A DNA stretch of 64,000 nucleotides from Acetobacterium sp965140355 (GCA_965140355.1 OZ223193.1:248001-312000), one strand, 5' to 3'; numbered from the stretch's first letter, positions 18,041 through 29,578 are shown. Notes: generated by a model from the letters alone, not told the origin. Translations and numbers: made by a program.

Positions 18041-19399
18041 ATGACAATGTTTAAAGATGTCCTTGAAACGGTCAGAATGATAGAAAAAGAACGGCTGGAT
18101 ATCCGCACCATCACGATGGGTATTTCTTTACTTGATTGTATTGATTCTTCCGGCGTTAAAAGCCGCCAAAAAATTTATGATAAAATTACTTTTTTAGCCG
18201 AAAACTTAGTCAAAGAGGGTGAACGCATCGAAACGGAGCTGAGCATTCCTATCGTTAATAAACGTATTTCCGTTACCCCCATTTCGCTGATTGCCGGAAG
18301 CAGTGAAGACCTGAATTATGTCGAATATGCCAAAATTCTTGATGCGGCTGCTGCAACAGTTGGTATTAATTTTATTGGGGGATTTTCAGCCCTCGTCCCC
18401 AAAGGCTTTACCAAGGGCGACCGGATTCTGATTGACTCAATTCCGGAAGCTTTAGCAACTACTAATTGCGTCTGTTCATCGGTTAACCTCGGTTCATCAA
18501 AAGCCGGTATCAATATGGATGCTGTTAAACGATTAGGCGAAGTGATCAAAGAAACCGCCTACCTCACCCGGGATGCTGATTCAATTGGTTGTGCTAAATT
18601 TGTCGCTTTCGCTAATGCGGTTGAAGACAATCCCTTTATGGCTGGTGCCTTTCACGGCGTCGGCGAAGCCGAAGCGGTTCTTAATGTTGGCGTCAGCGGT
18701 CCCGGTGTTGTTAAACGGGCGCTTGAAAAAGCACAACATGCTTCCTTTGGAGAAATGGCTGAAATCATTAAAAAAACTGCCTTTAAAATCACCCGTGCCG
18801 GACATCTGGTTGGCACAACAGTTGCTGAACGCCTGAATGTTCCGTTTGGTATCCTCGATTTATCGCTAGCGCCAACCCCGGAAATCGGTGACAGTGTAGC
18901 CCGTATTCTCGAGGAAATGGGTTTGGAACATTGTGGTACTCACGGCACCACCGCGGCTCTGGCGATGCTCAACGATGCGGTCAAAAAAGGCGGTATCATG
19001 GCCTCAACTTCAGTTGGTGGTTTCAGCGGGGCCTTTATTCCGGTCAGTGAAGATGAAGGAATGATTGAAGCGGTGGAATGCGGTGCCTTGACCTTTGATA
19101 AGTTAGAAGCCATGACCAGTGTCTGTTCGGTTGGTATTGACATGGTTGCCATTCCCGGCGATACTCCCGCTACAACCATCTCTGGTATCTTAGCTGATGA
19201 GGCCGCGATCGGTGTCATTAATAATAAAACCACCGGCGTTCGAGTCATTCCCGTCTACGGAAAAGACGTTGGTGATACCGCTGAATTTGGCGGACTTCTT
19301 GGTCGGGCTCCGATCATGCCAATAAATAAAAACGACTGTTCTGTTTTTGTGAATCGCGGCGGCCAGATTCCGGCCCCCATTCATAGCTTTAAAAATTAA
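18041..19399 (+). CDS. PFL-like family protein (DUF711/UPF0210)
   Basis: 452-residue DUF711 protein, distantly related in fold to glycyl-radical enzymes but without a glycyl-radical motif that I can see. Conserved blocks include ETVRMIEKERLDIRTITMGI, INFIGGFSALVPKG, GVSGPGVVKRAL, LSLAPTPEIGDSVARIL and GFSGAFIPVSEDEGMI. Biochemical role not established; the adjacent ACT protein is its usual partner. Confidence 0.88.
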   Translation: MTMFKDVLETVRMIEKERLDIRTITMGISLLDCIDSSGVKSRQKIYDKITFLAENLVKEGERIETELSIPIVNKRISVTPISLIAGSSEDLNYVEYAKILDAAAATVGINFIGGFSALVPKGFTKGDRILIDSIPEALATTNCVCSSVNLGSSKAGINMDAVKRLGEVIKETAYLTRDADSIGCAKFVAFANAVEDNPFMAGAFHGVGEAEAVLNVGVSGPGVVKRALEKAQHASFGEMAEIIKKTAFKITRAGHLVGTTVAERLNVPFGILDLSLAPTPEIGDSVARILEEMGLEHCGTHGTTAALAMLNDAVKKGGIMASTSVGGFSGAFIPVSEDEGMIEAVECGALTFDKLEAMTSVCSVGIDMVAIPGDTPATTISGILADEAAIGVINNKTTGVRVIPVYGKDVGDTAEFGGLLGRAPIMPINKNDCSVFVNRGGQIPAPIHSFKN

Positions 19400-19427
19400 G
19401 TAACTACTTATCCTGATCGAAAACCCA

Positions 19428-19449
19428 GAGACCCACTGAAGTCGGTCTC
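19428..19449 (+). other. Intergenic hairpin between DUF711 and FmdE-like genes
   Basis: GAGACC and GGTCTC arms around a 10-nt loop, 28 nt before the FmdE-like start; no T-run follows, so it may protect or process the mRNA rather than terminate it. Confidence 0.35.
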
Positions 19450-19476
19450 CTGCCTTATAAAAAGGAGGAAAAATTT

Positions 19477-19884
19477 ATGAATAAAGAATTATGGGATAAA
19501 TGTGTAGCCTATCACGGACATCATTGTCCTGGTCTGGCGATTGGTGTCCGGGCTTCTCTGGAAGCGATAAAAGCCCTATCCATTGATATGACGACCGGAG
19601 CTGATCAAATCGTTTGTGTATCTGAAAATGAATCTTGCAGTGTCGATGGTGTTCGAGTCGTGCTGGGATGTACCGGCGAAAAAGGTAATCTGCTTTTTAT
19701 AAAAGAAGGAAAACAGGCTTTTTCTGTTTTTAATCAAACCACCGGCGAAAGTATTCGTTTGAGTTTAAAAGAACTTCCCGCCATGGAACGCGATGAAATG
19801 GAAGCTTTCCTACTTAATGAACCGGATGCCTCAAAACTTTTCGATTTTGAAAAGCCACATTTTACTTTACCTGAAAAAATTTAA
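19477..19884 (+). CDS. FmdE-like metal-binding protein
   Basis: 135 residues. The N-terminus CVAYHGHHCPGLAIGVRAS carries the HGHxCPG-type motif of the FmdE family (first named from molybdenum formylmethanofuran dehydrogenase operons), and NESCSVDGVRVVLGCTGEKGNL is the second conserved block with Cys residues. The usual C-terminal zinc ribbon of longer FmdE proteins is missing, so this is a minimal form. AAGGAGG precedes the start. Role unknown; metal or cofactor binding is inferred from the His/Cys motif. Confidence 0.8.
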   Translation: MNKELWDKCVAYHGHHCPGLAIGVRASLEAIKALSIDMTTGADQIVCVSENESCSVDGVRVVLGCTGEKGNLLFIKEGKQAFSVFNQTTGESIRLSLKELPAMERDEMEAFLLNEPDASKLFDFEKPHFTLPEKI

Positions 19885-19906
19885 ACAATCTGATGCAAGC
19901 AAAAAC

Positions 19907-19955
19907 ACCGTTAATGATTCATCTTAACCGATTAATCATTAACGGTATTTTTTTG
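19907..19955 (+). terminator. Rho-independent terminator
   Basis: 13-bp stem ACCGTTAATGATT / AATCATTAACGGT followed by ATTTTTTTG, 22 nt after the FmdE-like stop. Closes the ACT-DUF711-FmdE transcription unit. Confidence 0.85.
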
Positions 19956-20037
19956 AATTGATTTAGCCCTTTAGATTGAATGTCACATCGATTGTCGATA
20001 TGGTATAATAAATAAAATTACGTTACGAGGTGCTTAA

Positions 20038-21144
20038 ATGTTTACTCTACCCAACTATACTGCTCCCGATTTTTCTGAAACCTTTTTTATTAACGCCCCC
20101 AGTGTCCGAACCATGCCAGCTCCGATGGATGGCGTCGTTCCCGAAAACTTTTATGCCACCACTATCTTTCCTGAGTATTTTAAAATCCATACCACCTGGC
20201 AGTTAATGTGTGAAAGCCGGATGGACTGTGTCGTTGTCATCAAGGATGATCATCCCGCAGCGGTAGAATTCAGAAATGTTAAAAAAGGTGATGCCGTTGT
20301 CGTCGGTCGTCATGAAGATGGCGGAAATGGTGTTTATGTCGATCACTTTGCCTTTAATAAAAAACAAAATGAAACTGACAATTTTTCGTTTCGAACTTCC
20401 AATTCCCGTGAAACGGCTTACTCTCAGGACTATGATCGCCTCTATGAATTACTCGAATTCGAACGGGATCATGGTTATCTGCTCTGGGTTCTGGGTCCGG
20501 CCGTAACTTTTGACCAGGATTCCCGAAACGCGATGACCAAGCTGATCGAAAACGGTTATGTCGATGCCCTCTTTGCCGGCAATGCTTTAGCCACCCATGA
20601 TTTGGAATCGCATTTTTTTAACACCGCTTTAGGCCAGGATATCTATTCTAAAGAAAATAAATCAATGGGTCATTATCATCATATCGAAACCATTAATCGC
20701 GCCCGGAGTTGTGAGACCCTGGAGCATTTAGTCGAAACATATAAAATTGAAGATGGCATTGTTAGTGCCTGCATCAAAAATAAGATCCCGATGGTTTTAG
20801 CTGGTTCAATTCGCGATGACGGTCCGCTTCCCGGCGTTTATGCCGATGTCTACCAAGCTCAAGACGCTCTGCGCGTTCATACCCGCAAAGCAACCACCGT
20901 CATTTGTTTGGCAACGCAACTTCATACCATTGCAACTGGCAATATGACCCCTTCTTATCAAGTTGTTGATGGCATTATTCGGCCCGTCTATTTTTACACG
21001 GTTGATATTTCAGAATTTGTCGTCAATAAACTAAAAGATCGCGGCAGCCTGAGTTCCCGGTCATTTATCACGAATATCCAAGATTTTGTGGTGAATTTAC
21101 AACGTCGTTTAGCAACCCCAAAAGACGGCTACTTAAATAAGTAA
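20038..21144 (+). CDS. LOR/SDH-family protein, possible ornithine cyclodeaminase
   Basis: 368 residues of the TIGR00300 (LOR/SDH bifunctional enzyme conserved domain) family. Recognisable blocks: APMDGVVPENFYATTIFPEY, GPAVTFDQDSRNAM, DALFAGNALATHDLE, MGHYHHIETINRARS, and VLAGSIRDDGPLPGVYADV. Members in Methanococcus and the C-terminal domain of cyanobacterial ArgZ/AgrE have ornithine cyclodeaminase activity; this function is inferred by family only. GAGGTG ribosome site; a TATAAT at 20003 region may be the -10. Monocistronic. Confidence 0.75.
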   Translation: MFTLPNYTAPDFSETFFINAPSVRTMPAPMDGVVPENFYATTIFPEYFKIHTTWQLMCESRMDCVVVIKDDHPAAVEFRNVKKGDAVVVGRHEDGGNGVYVDHFAFNKKQNETDNFSFRTSNSRETAYSQDYDRLYELLEFERDHGYLLWVLGPAVTFDQDSRNAMTKLIENGYVDALFAGNALATHDLESHFFNTALGQDIYSKENKSMGHYHHIETINRARSCETLEHLVETYKIEDGIVSACIKNKIPMVLAGSIRDDGPLPGVYADVYQAQDALRVHTRKATTVICLATQLHTIATGNMTPSYQVVDGIIRPVYFYTVDISEFVVNKLKDRGSLSSRSFITNIQDFVVNLQRRLATPKDGYLNK

Positions 21145-21149
21145 CCGTC
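21119..21149. terminator. Convergent hairpin between LOR/SDH and sirtuin genes
   Basis: AGACGG...ACTT and AAGT..CCGTCT arms form a stem that overlaps the LOR/SDH stop; on the minus strand it is followed by TTTT, so it probably terminates the sirtuin unit, and may act on both sides. Confidence 0.45.
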
Positions 21150-21206
21150 TGAAGTTGTCAATAAACGGCCGTACCGACCAATTGTTTATCGGGATTATTT
21201 ATTTTG

Positions 21207-21920
21207 TCAAATTTGTTTAAACACTTCCCCGATACTTCCTTTAATGGCCAAATTTGCGCGGGAATCCATTGGTGTTGCGGTTTTATTAATTAATACCAAC
21301 TGCTTCCCCCGATAATAATCAATCAGGCCTGCGGCTGGATAAACACCCAATGATGTTCCCCCGATAATCAGAACCTCGGCTTTGGTAATTGCAGACAGTG
21401 ACTGGTTCATTACCTCATTATCCAGACCTTCGCCATACAAAACCACATCCGGTTTAATCGTGCCGCCACAGGTGCATTTGGGAACGCCGTCACTTTCGAT
21501 AATCGTTTGAACCGGATAAAATTGATGACATCGCAAACAGTAATTGCGATGCACCGAACCATGCAGTTCCAAGACATTCTTACTACCGGCTATTTGGTGG
21601 AGTCCATCAATGTTTTGGGTAATCACCGCTTTTACCTTTCCTGCGGCTTCCAGTTTTGCTAATTTTATATGCGCGGCATTTGGTTTTGCTTCCAAATATA
21701 ACATTTTATTGCGATAAAAATGATAAAATTCCTCAGTATTATCGACAAAAAACTGATGTGAAAGAATCGTTTCCGGTGGATATTGATAACTTTGATTATA
21801 TAACCCATCGACACTCCGAAAATCGGGAATGCCGCTCTCGGTAGAGACCCCAGCCCCTCCAAAAAAAACAATATTACCAGCGTTTTCGACAATTTTTTGT
21901 AGTTTTTCAATATCTGTCAT
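21207..21920 (-). CDS. cobB: NAD-dependent protein deacylase (sirtuin)
   Basis: SIR2-family deacetylase. GAGVSTESGIPDFRS (NAD pocket) at about 18-32, TQNIDGLH with the catalytic His following in ELHGSVH, a zinc site C-x2-C ... CTC, and GTSLGVYPAAG near the end. 237 residues. Ribosome site AGAGGAAA. In acetogens it may counteract acetyl-phosphate-driven acetylation (inference). Confidence 0.93.
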   Translation of the reverse strand: MTDIEKLQKIVENAGNIVFFGGAGVSTESGIPDFRSVDGLYNQSYQYPPETILSHQFFVDNTEEFYHFYRNKMLYLEAKPNAAHIKLAKLEAAGKVKAVITQNIDGLHQIAGSKNVLELHGSVHRNYCLRCHQFYPVQTIIESDGVPKCTCGGTIKPDVVLYGEGLDNEVMNQSLSAITKAEVLIIGGTSLGVYPAAGLIDYYRGKQLVLINKTATPMDSRANLAIKGSIGEVFKQI

Positions 21921-21939
21921 TGTTTTTCCTCTTTTCTTA

Positions 21940-22554
21940 TTATTTTGCGTCTTTTTCGATTTTATTCAAAAAATATTCTACCATCTCTCGGGCTTTTTTA
22001 CATGATTCACGATAATAATTATTGCCATCGGGATCTGCAAAACCATGTTTACCTGGTAGTATCGCAACTTCAATCAAACCTTTACTCATAAGTTGTTGAC
22101 AAATTGTTTTCACATTAAAGGATTCTTCATTTTCTGCGAACAACAGCAGGCATGGGCAACTTGGCTTAACATCAAGATATTCCCTTATGCGAGAGCCGTA
22201 ATATCCAATCATCCCATCACAGCAATTATTTTCGGTCAGTCGCCAAGCAATAGTCGCGCCAACACTCGATCCAAAAACGATAATTTGAGAATAATTGTTT
22301 TTGAGTTCTCGTAAATAGACGGCCACTTCTTCACTACAATCAAAACTAATTTTTTCCCTAAAATTCAGGTATGCCGCATCCTGTTCAGCATAAGAAAAAG
22401 AGTGCTTATTTCCAATCAAATCCAGGCAATAAACGTCATAACCATGACCGCTAAAAAAAGCGGCCCAGTCTTTAATATATCGATTAATTCCATAAATCTC
22501 AGGAATAATTATGATCGCTGTTGCTGCTTTAACCGTTTCTTTATTCATACTCAA
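21940..22554 (-). CDS. Dienelactone hydrolase-family alpha/beta hydrolase
   Basis: 204-residue alpha/beta hydrolase: IIIPEIYGINRYIKDWAAFF at the start, nucleophile elbow VFGSSVGATIAWRL (Ser in GSSVG rather than the Cys of true dienelactone hydrolases), and PGKHGFADPDG with the catalytic His. Substrate unknown. It overlaps the 3' end of the upstream ABM-like gene by 14 nt, forming a two-gene unit. Confidence 0.8.
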   Translation of the reverse strand: MSMNKETVKAATAIIIIPEIYGINRYIKDWAAFFSGHGYDVYCLDLIGNKHSFSYAEQDAAYLNFREKISFDCSEEVAVYLRELKNNYSQIIVFGSSVGATIAWRLTENNCCDGMIGYYGSRIREYLDVKPSCPCLLLFAENEESFNVKTICQQLMSKGLIEVAILPGKHGFADPDGNNYYRESCKKAREMVEYFLNKIEKDAK

Positions 22555-22864
22555 ATGGATTATTCGTGCTTGTCACTTCTTGATGAATTACAATCGGATC
22601 AGAAATTAATCCATATTGATCATCTTCAGGATAGGTTACGGCAATGCTATATTGTTTTCCGGCATAACTAATAATATCTTCAAGCGTTTCCCAGATAGTG
22701 CATAAAAATACATGAGAAAATTCGTTTTGGTCAACTGTTTTCACATAAGCTCCGCAATTTCCGGGGAGACTTGTGGTGTCGTTAATGCCAGTCAGATCTA
22801 GATATTCCAAAAATGCTGTTTTTTTATGCAGCGGTACTATTCCATGCCATGTTCGTGTAATCAT
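22541..22864 (-). CDS. ABM-fold protein (antibiotic biosynthesis monooxygenase superfamily)
   Basis: 107 residues starting MITRTWHGIVPLHKKTAFLEY, followed by GNCGAYVKTVDQNEFSHVFL, TIWETLEDIISYAG and YPEDDQYGLISDP; this order is typical of the stress-responsive/ABM dimeric alpha-beta barrel group. Enzymatic role unproven. TAAAGGAGAAAATAG ribosome site region before the ATG. Confidence 0.72.
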   Translation of the reverse strand: MITRTWHGIVPLHKKTAFLEYLDLTGINDTTSLPGNCGAYVKTVDQNEFSHVFLCTIWETLEDIISYAGKQYSIAVTYPEDDQYGLISDPIVIHQEVTSTNNPFEYE

Positions 22865-23033
22865 CTATTTTCTCCTTTAAGCAACGTTATTTTAGTCAAT
22901 CACTAAAATTAATACTTATTTATCTATATATCATAACATTTATTATAGCTATCGACCAAAAGAAAAGTTATAATAATATTATTACTTCTTACCAGCTTTT
23001 TAGTACTGGTGTTCAATTGAAAGGAAACCGTTT

Positions 23034-23447
23034 ATGAGGAAACTAATTGAAATAAACGAATTCGATTCGGAATACAGCCACGTCGAATATATTGCCGCTG
23101 ATCATCTCGTTTTATTGACATGGAAAAAATTCTGCAGTAAAAATAATTATCGTAATCCAACAACATTCGCTGTTGATCTGTTAATGCGACATCCCGGCAG
23201 TCATTTTGTCGTCGATGCCCGCCATGGTTTTGAAGATGCCCGAGAAGACGTTGAATGGGGTATTTCTGTCTTTTTACCCGCAATGTCAAAAACAGATTGT
23301 AAAATTGTTGTCTTTATAATGAATACGGTCAATACGATTGAAGCAGAAATGGATATGTGGACCAAAGCGTTCACGAGATATTTTATCGTTAAACGCGTTA
23401 CCTGTTATTCCGATGCAGTTGCTTTTATATCAGATAACTATAAATAA
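23034..23447 (+). CDS. Hypothetical protein, SpoIIAA/STAS-like fold suspected
   Basis: 137 residues, soluble, not assigned. Alternating hydrophobic strands and helices (LVLLTWKKF, HFVVDARHGFEDAREDVEWG, CKIVVFIMN, YFIVKRVTCYSDAVAFI) resemble the SpoIIAA-like/STAS layout. GAAAGGAAAC ribosome site. Divergent from the ABM-hydrolase pair with a 169-nt shared promoter region. Confidence 0.55.
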   Translation: MRKLIEINEFDSEYSHVEYIAADHLVLLTWKKFCSKNNYRNPTTFAVDLLMRHPGSHFVVDARHGFEDAREDVEWGISVFLPAMSKTDCKIVVFIMNTVNTIEAEMDMWTKAFTRYFIVKRVTCYSDAVAFISDNYK

Positions 23448-23548
23448 AAACGCAATGACCTTGCCAACGCTCATTAAAGACTGCACGGATTTAAGTCTTT
23501 AATTTTATTCAACTTCGTCTCACGACAACTCTTTTTAATTAATGCCCT

Positions 23549-24445
23549 TTATTCATTTACATTCTCTTTCATAAAGTTCTTTTCATCCGCTCTGATGTTG
23601 TTTATCTCAATTTCAAGAATTCTTTTGAATTTCGTTGAATGAAACGCATACGACATTACTGCAATACCAAAAACGATTGTTACCATTCTGATGACGGTTC
23701 CTGTCTCAGATGAATACGGCGCTAATAGTTGGCTGCAAAAAAAATTGCTCGTCAGATGCACAAATGATCCAGCCAATATGCTCCGCTGCGTATTGATATA
23801 AACAAAAGTTACCATAAAGCTAAGTACTATTACTGCTGGTATAAACAATAATGCTTCTAACACCGAACTTTGAAGCATTTCATATTGTGCTTGCCCTGGC
23901 GTGAAATACCATGCTAAGTGCCAAATAGCCCAAATAAAACCTAACATTAGTGACGCACCAAAAAAATTAAACCGAATTAACAGTTTATCAAGGGCATAAC
24001 CGCGCCAGCCAAATTCTTCATTAAGCGGACCGGAGATGATACTAAAAAATAAAAGTACGGGAATCATATACGGTGCCTGCATGATGATTTTAATCCAATT
24101 CATACCCGGTAATGTCATCCCCATTATCCGCGAAATGAGCAAACCAATCAGTGAAATGAGCATAAAAAAAAGGATCGTCCTTAATGGCCACTTGATCCCC
24201 ATGCGTTTTATACTAAAACAGCGCTTAAAATAATCTTTTCGCGCCTCAATGGGATAAGTTATAAAAACCATGGTTAATCCCACTACCGTTGGTGCGCCAC
24301 CGCCAAAATAAAAAAGGAATGTTCCTAATGGCGTTCCAACAATCCTTAATATAACAGGCATAAAACCACAAAGCCACGTCCACAATAAAGTTAACGTGAA
24401 AAATAACACCAGTTTTTTGTTTGTGTCATAATTTTTTATCTTCAT
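23549..24445 (-). CDS. CPBP-family intramembrane protease
   Basis: 298 residues, about eight TM helices. Abi/CPBP motifs: EEFGWRGYALDKLL (E143, E144, R148), FIWAIWHLAW (H176) and a C-terminal HLTSN. These residues build the active site of Rce1-like glutamate intramembrane proteases. In Firmicutes such genes often sit next to peptide/bacteriocin or LytTR systems; here it follows a LytTR regulator and a four-TM protein with a 4-nt overlap, so it is likely controlled by that regulator. Confidence 0.85.
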   Translation of the reverse strand: MKIKNYDTNKKLVLFFTLTLLWTWLCGFMPVILRIVGTPLGTFLFYFGGGAPTVVGLTMVFITYPIEARKDYFKRCFSIKRMGIKWPLRTILFFMLISLIGLLISRIMGMTLPGMNWIKIIMQAPYMIPVLLFFSIISGPLNEEFGWRGYALDKLLIRFNFFGASLMLGFIWAIWHLAWYFTPGQAQYEMLQSSVLEALLFIPAVIVLSFMVTFVYINTQRSILAGSFVHLTSNFFCSQLLAPYSSETGTVIRMVTIVFGIAVMSYAFHSTKFKRILEIEINNIRADEKNFMKENVNE

Positions 24446-24852
24446 TTGCTCTCCTCGTATTTGCGTTTATCCGAATCTTTTAAAAGCTGATTAATCTCTT
24501 CAATATCGTTTGCTGTTTTAACTCGATCTAAAAGATAAAAAGCCACATAAACAATTAATGTTATCATCAATAAAGCCTTAAGCGAAAAAGAAGCCACCCA
24601 ATCAAAGATAAATGAACTAACCCAAATTAACGCCGCAATACATAAAAATTCGATCGTTTTCTCCAACATTAAATGTGGTATCTCAATCTTTTTTAACATT
24701 TCTCTAATTCCTTGAATCATGACCGCAATCAAAGCGACTTGCATTACGGTCGTAATATAAATACTTTCTGCCCCCAGAAAATATCCCCAAATCGCAATAG
24801 TTAAAAGAATCAACGCAGTCGTAATTAAAGCGTTTCTAATAATCCGTTTCAT
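24442..24852 (-). CDS. Four-TM membrane protein, DUF3021-like
   Basis: 136 residues with four hydrophobic helices (ALITTALILLTIAIWGYF, TTVMQVALIAVMIQGI, IEFLCIAALIWVSSFIF, ALLMITLIVYVAFYLL) and a charged C-terminus. Size, topology and 17-nt overlap with a LytTR gene match the common LytTR-DUF3021 pair, in which the membrane protein modulates the regulator. Assignment to DUF3021 is by context. Confidence 0.65.
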   Translation of the reverse strand: MKRIIRNALITTALILLTIAIWGYFLGAESIYITTVMQVALIAVMIQGIREMLKKIEIPHLMLEKTIEFLCIAALIWVSSFIFDWVASFSLKALLMITLIVYVAFYLLDRVKTANDIEEINQLLKDSDKRKYEESK

Positions 24853-25303
24853 TAATATCAGCCCTTTCTTTTTTTAGCATTTCTTTGATTTGAGGAATAA
24901 ATTTGCGATTTACATTGAGTCGCTCGCCACTGATAATAACGGCTTCCATTCGACTATTGGGAAGTGGTCGAATGCTAATCAACGTATCAAGATTCAATAT
25001 GCATGACTTACTAATTTGAGCAAAATTTAGATTTTTTAGAACTTCCCGCACTTGATATAACTTGAATTGTGATTGATAAACAGCGTTGTTACAATACAAA
25101 AATGTTTTTTTATCAACACTTTCAATGTATAAAATTTCCTCCGCTTTTATAACTATTTTCTCGTTATCTCGGTATCCAATCAATTTACTTTGCGACATTT
25201 TTATTTTATCAATTAGCGTTTTAACCGTATTATTCATCTCTGAATAAATTATTTGGACTTCAACTTCATCTTGATTTTTATTTTGGATCAGTTTTAATCG
25301 CAA
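24836..25303 (-). CDS. LytTR-family DNA-binding regulator
   Basis: 155 residues; a short N-terminal part then a LytTR domain (about 50-145) with EEILYIESVDKKTFLY, FAQISKSCILNLDTLISIRPLPNSRM and GERLNVNRKFIPQIKEML. No receiver domain, so not a classical response regulator. TTG start (25303) behind GGGGGG; an in-frame ATG further in is possible. It heads the operon with the DUF3021-like and CPBP genes. Confidence 0.88.
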   Translation of the reverse strand: MRLKLIQNKNQDEVEVQIIYSEMNNTVKTLIDKIKMSQSKLIGYRDNEKIVIKAEEILYIESVDKKTFLYCNNAVYQSQFKLYQVREVLKNLNFAQISKSCILNLDTLISIRPLPNSRMEAVIISGERLNVNRKFIPQIKEMLKKERADINETDY

Positions 25304-25425
25304 TTTTCGCCCCCCTTACTCTATAAAATAATTCTAAATGATCTAACACAACCTTACAATCATTACACCCCTAAGTTACATTATCGGCAATCTAAAATAC
25401 AAAAAAATTAAAAACAAAACACCGT

Positions 25426-25450
25426 CAGACTTTTTTATCAAATAAGTCTG
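25426..25450 (-). terminator. Weak hairpin after the small membrane protein gene
   Basis: CAGACTT / AAGTCTG arms with an A/T loop, 87 nt after the 25537 stop on the minus strand; the following sequence is only moderately T-rich. Confidence 0.3.
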
Positions 25451-25536
25451 CAACGATGTTATAAATTACGGATATCCTTATTTTCTCATTTTTAGTGAAC
25501 CTGATAAAACTGGCCAACCTGTTACTCTTCTTCACG

Positions 25537-25890
25537 TCATTCTTCGCCGTCTCTTCTGTTTTTAACAATCTTCCCTATAACAATCCCTATCATTGCCGAA
25601 GATCCATAAATAATTGCATAAATCACTGCCTTGTAACCGATAATTAAAAATATCGATGGCAGAAAAACTACCCCAATTATAATTGGATAAACCCAAATAA
25701 AACCATTTTTCAGCCCATAGAGGTAGGCGCAAATAAAACAATAAACCGGTATAATTACAAGTAAAAGCAACGTAAACATTGTTGAATTCGGATCCAACGT
25801 TGGCAAAATAAAAAAAATCATCGCTGTTAACAATAAATACGGCAATGCTGGTAATAAAATTTTTAGATCTAATTTTAATTTCATATTCAA
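25537..25890 (-). CDS. Hypothetical four-TM membrane protein
   Basis: 117 residues, almost entirely four hydrophobic helices (ILLPALPYLLLTAMIFFIL, FTLLLLVIIPVYCFICAYLY, GFIWVYPIIIGVVFLPSIF, AVIYAIIYGSSAMIGIVIG) ending in a basic-acidic tail (KNRRDGEE). Ribosome site CAGGAGTTG. No family recognised. It is separated by 233 nt from the LytTR operon on the same strand. Confidence 0.6.
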   Translation of the reverse strand: MNMKLKLDLKILLPALPYLLLTAMIFFILPTLDPNSTMFTLLLLVIIPVYCFICAYLYGLKNGFIWVYPIIIGVVFLPSIFLIIGYKAVIYAIIYGSSAMIGIVIGKIVKNRRDGEE

Positions 25891-26234
25891 CTCCTGTTAA
25901 CGCAATCATATCATTTCATTATTACGTTAATCGTTCACTATGCTTTAGTATCTACTCATTTAATCAGAGTGCAAATTTATTATACCACAAAAATTAAAAA
26001 TTGTAATTATGCCGAATACCTGCCGTTTCATGAAGCCGTGCAACTCCGTCTTCGTTTCACTGCGCCTCCGTTAGGGGCTTCGCCCCATAAAAAAATACAG
26101 ATATAAACATTGATTTTCAAGCTCACTTGAATCTACCTCTCGTTAATTCACTACCGTTTTACTCACTCATACGGCAATGCGGCGTAGCTAACGCTGCGCC
26201 TCCGTCGCGTCAGTCGCCAGATGGCTCCTTCCTA
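25891..26234. other. Gene-free stretch with GC-rich hairpin blocks
   Basis: No convincing ORF. Embedded in AT-rich DNA are two GC-rich islands sharing CTGCGCCTCCGT: one at about 26035-26088 ending in GGGGCTTCGCCCC, the other at 26168-26228 with GGCGTAGC-TAAC-GCTGCGCC (26181-26200). They look like dispersed palindromic repeat units rather than a gene. Confidence 0.45.
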
Positions 26235-26296
26235 AAATATAAAAATAGAGAGTAATAAACAAATGCATTTGTTTATTACTCTCTATTTTTATATTT
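26235..26296. terminator. 62-nt perfect palindrome terminating the rRNA operon
   Basis: Perfect inverted repeat centred at 26265/26266 (arms of 31 nt, ending in TATTTTTATATTT on both strands). Lies 34 nt beyond the 5S 3' end. Works as an intrinsic terminator in either direction. Confidence 0.85.
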
Positions 26297-26329
26297 TTCG
26301 CCGCATGGCTCGTTGTTTCGCGCAAAAAA

Positions 26330-26447
26330 GTCCCGCAACGTCCTATCCTCCCAGGCAGTTACCCACCAAGTACTTTCGGCGCTGGAAGACTTTACTTCTG
26401 TGTTCGGTATGGGAACAGGTGTGGCCCTTCCGCCATCGTCGCGAGAC
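26330..26447 (-). rRNA. rrf: 5S ribosomal RNA
   Basis: 118 nt. Ends defined by helix I: 5' GTCTCGCGACG pairs with 3' CGTTGCGGGAC along 11 bp. Internal CCACACCTGTTCCCATACCG and GAACACAGAAGTTAAG-like blocks are typical 5S. Last gene of the operon. Confidence 0.93.
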
Positions 26448-26680
26448 TTATTTAGCTTTGTTTTGCTAAAAACAAATAGGTTTGAAGGAGTGTCAGCGGT
26501 TGATCCGGCTAAATTGTCCATCAATTCTTTCAGAAATCTTCTACATCTTCATAAGAGATTTTTGAAAGAGTTGGTGTTCCTTGTTCCTATTTGCTCTATA
26601 TTCAATTGTCTTTGTAATGATTGCTTTTAAGTGGATGGTATTTTTTAATCAATGCGATTTTTTATCAAAAATCGGACAAA

Positions 26681-26708
26681 TCGATCACTCGAAACAGCAC
26701 AGTGTATA
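26681..26708 (-). repeat. 23S processing stalk, 3' arm
   Basis: Complement of 29629-29656 apart from a few mismatches (TCGATCA, AACAGCA and AGTGTATA shared). Brings the two ends of pre-23S together for RNase III. Confidence 0.7.
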
Positions 26709-26714
26709 AATATT

Positions 26715-29578
<2,864 letters not shown>

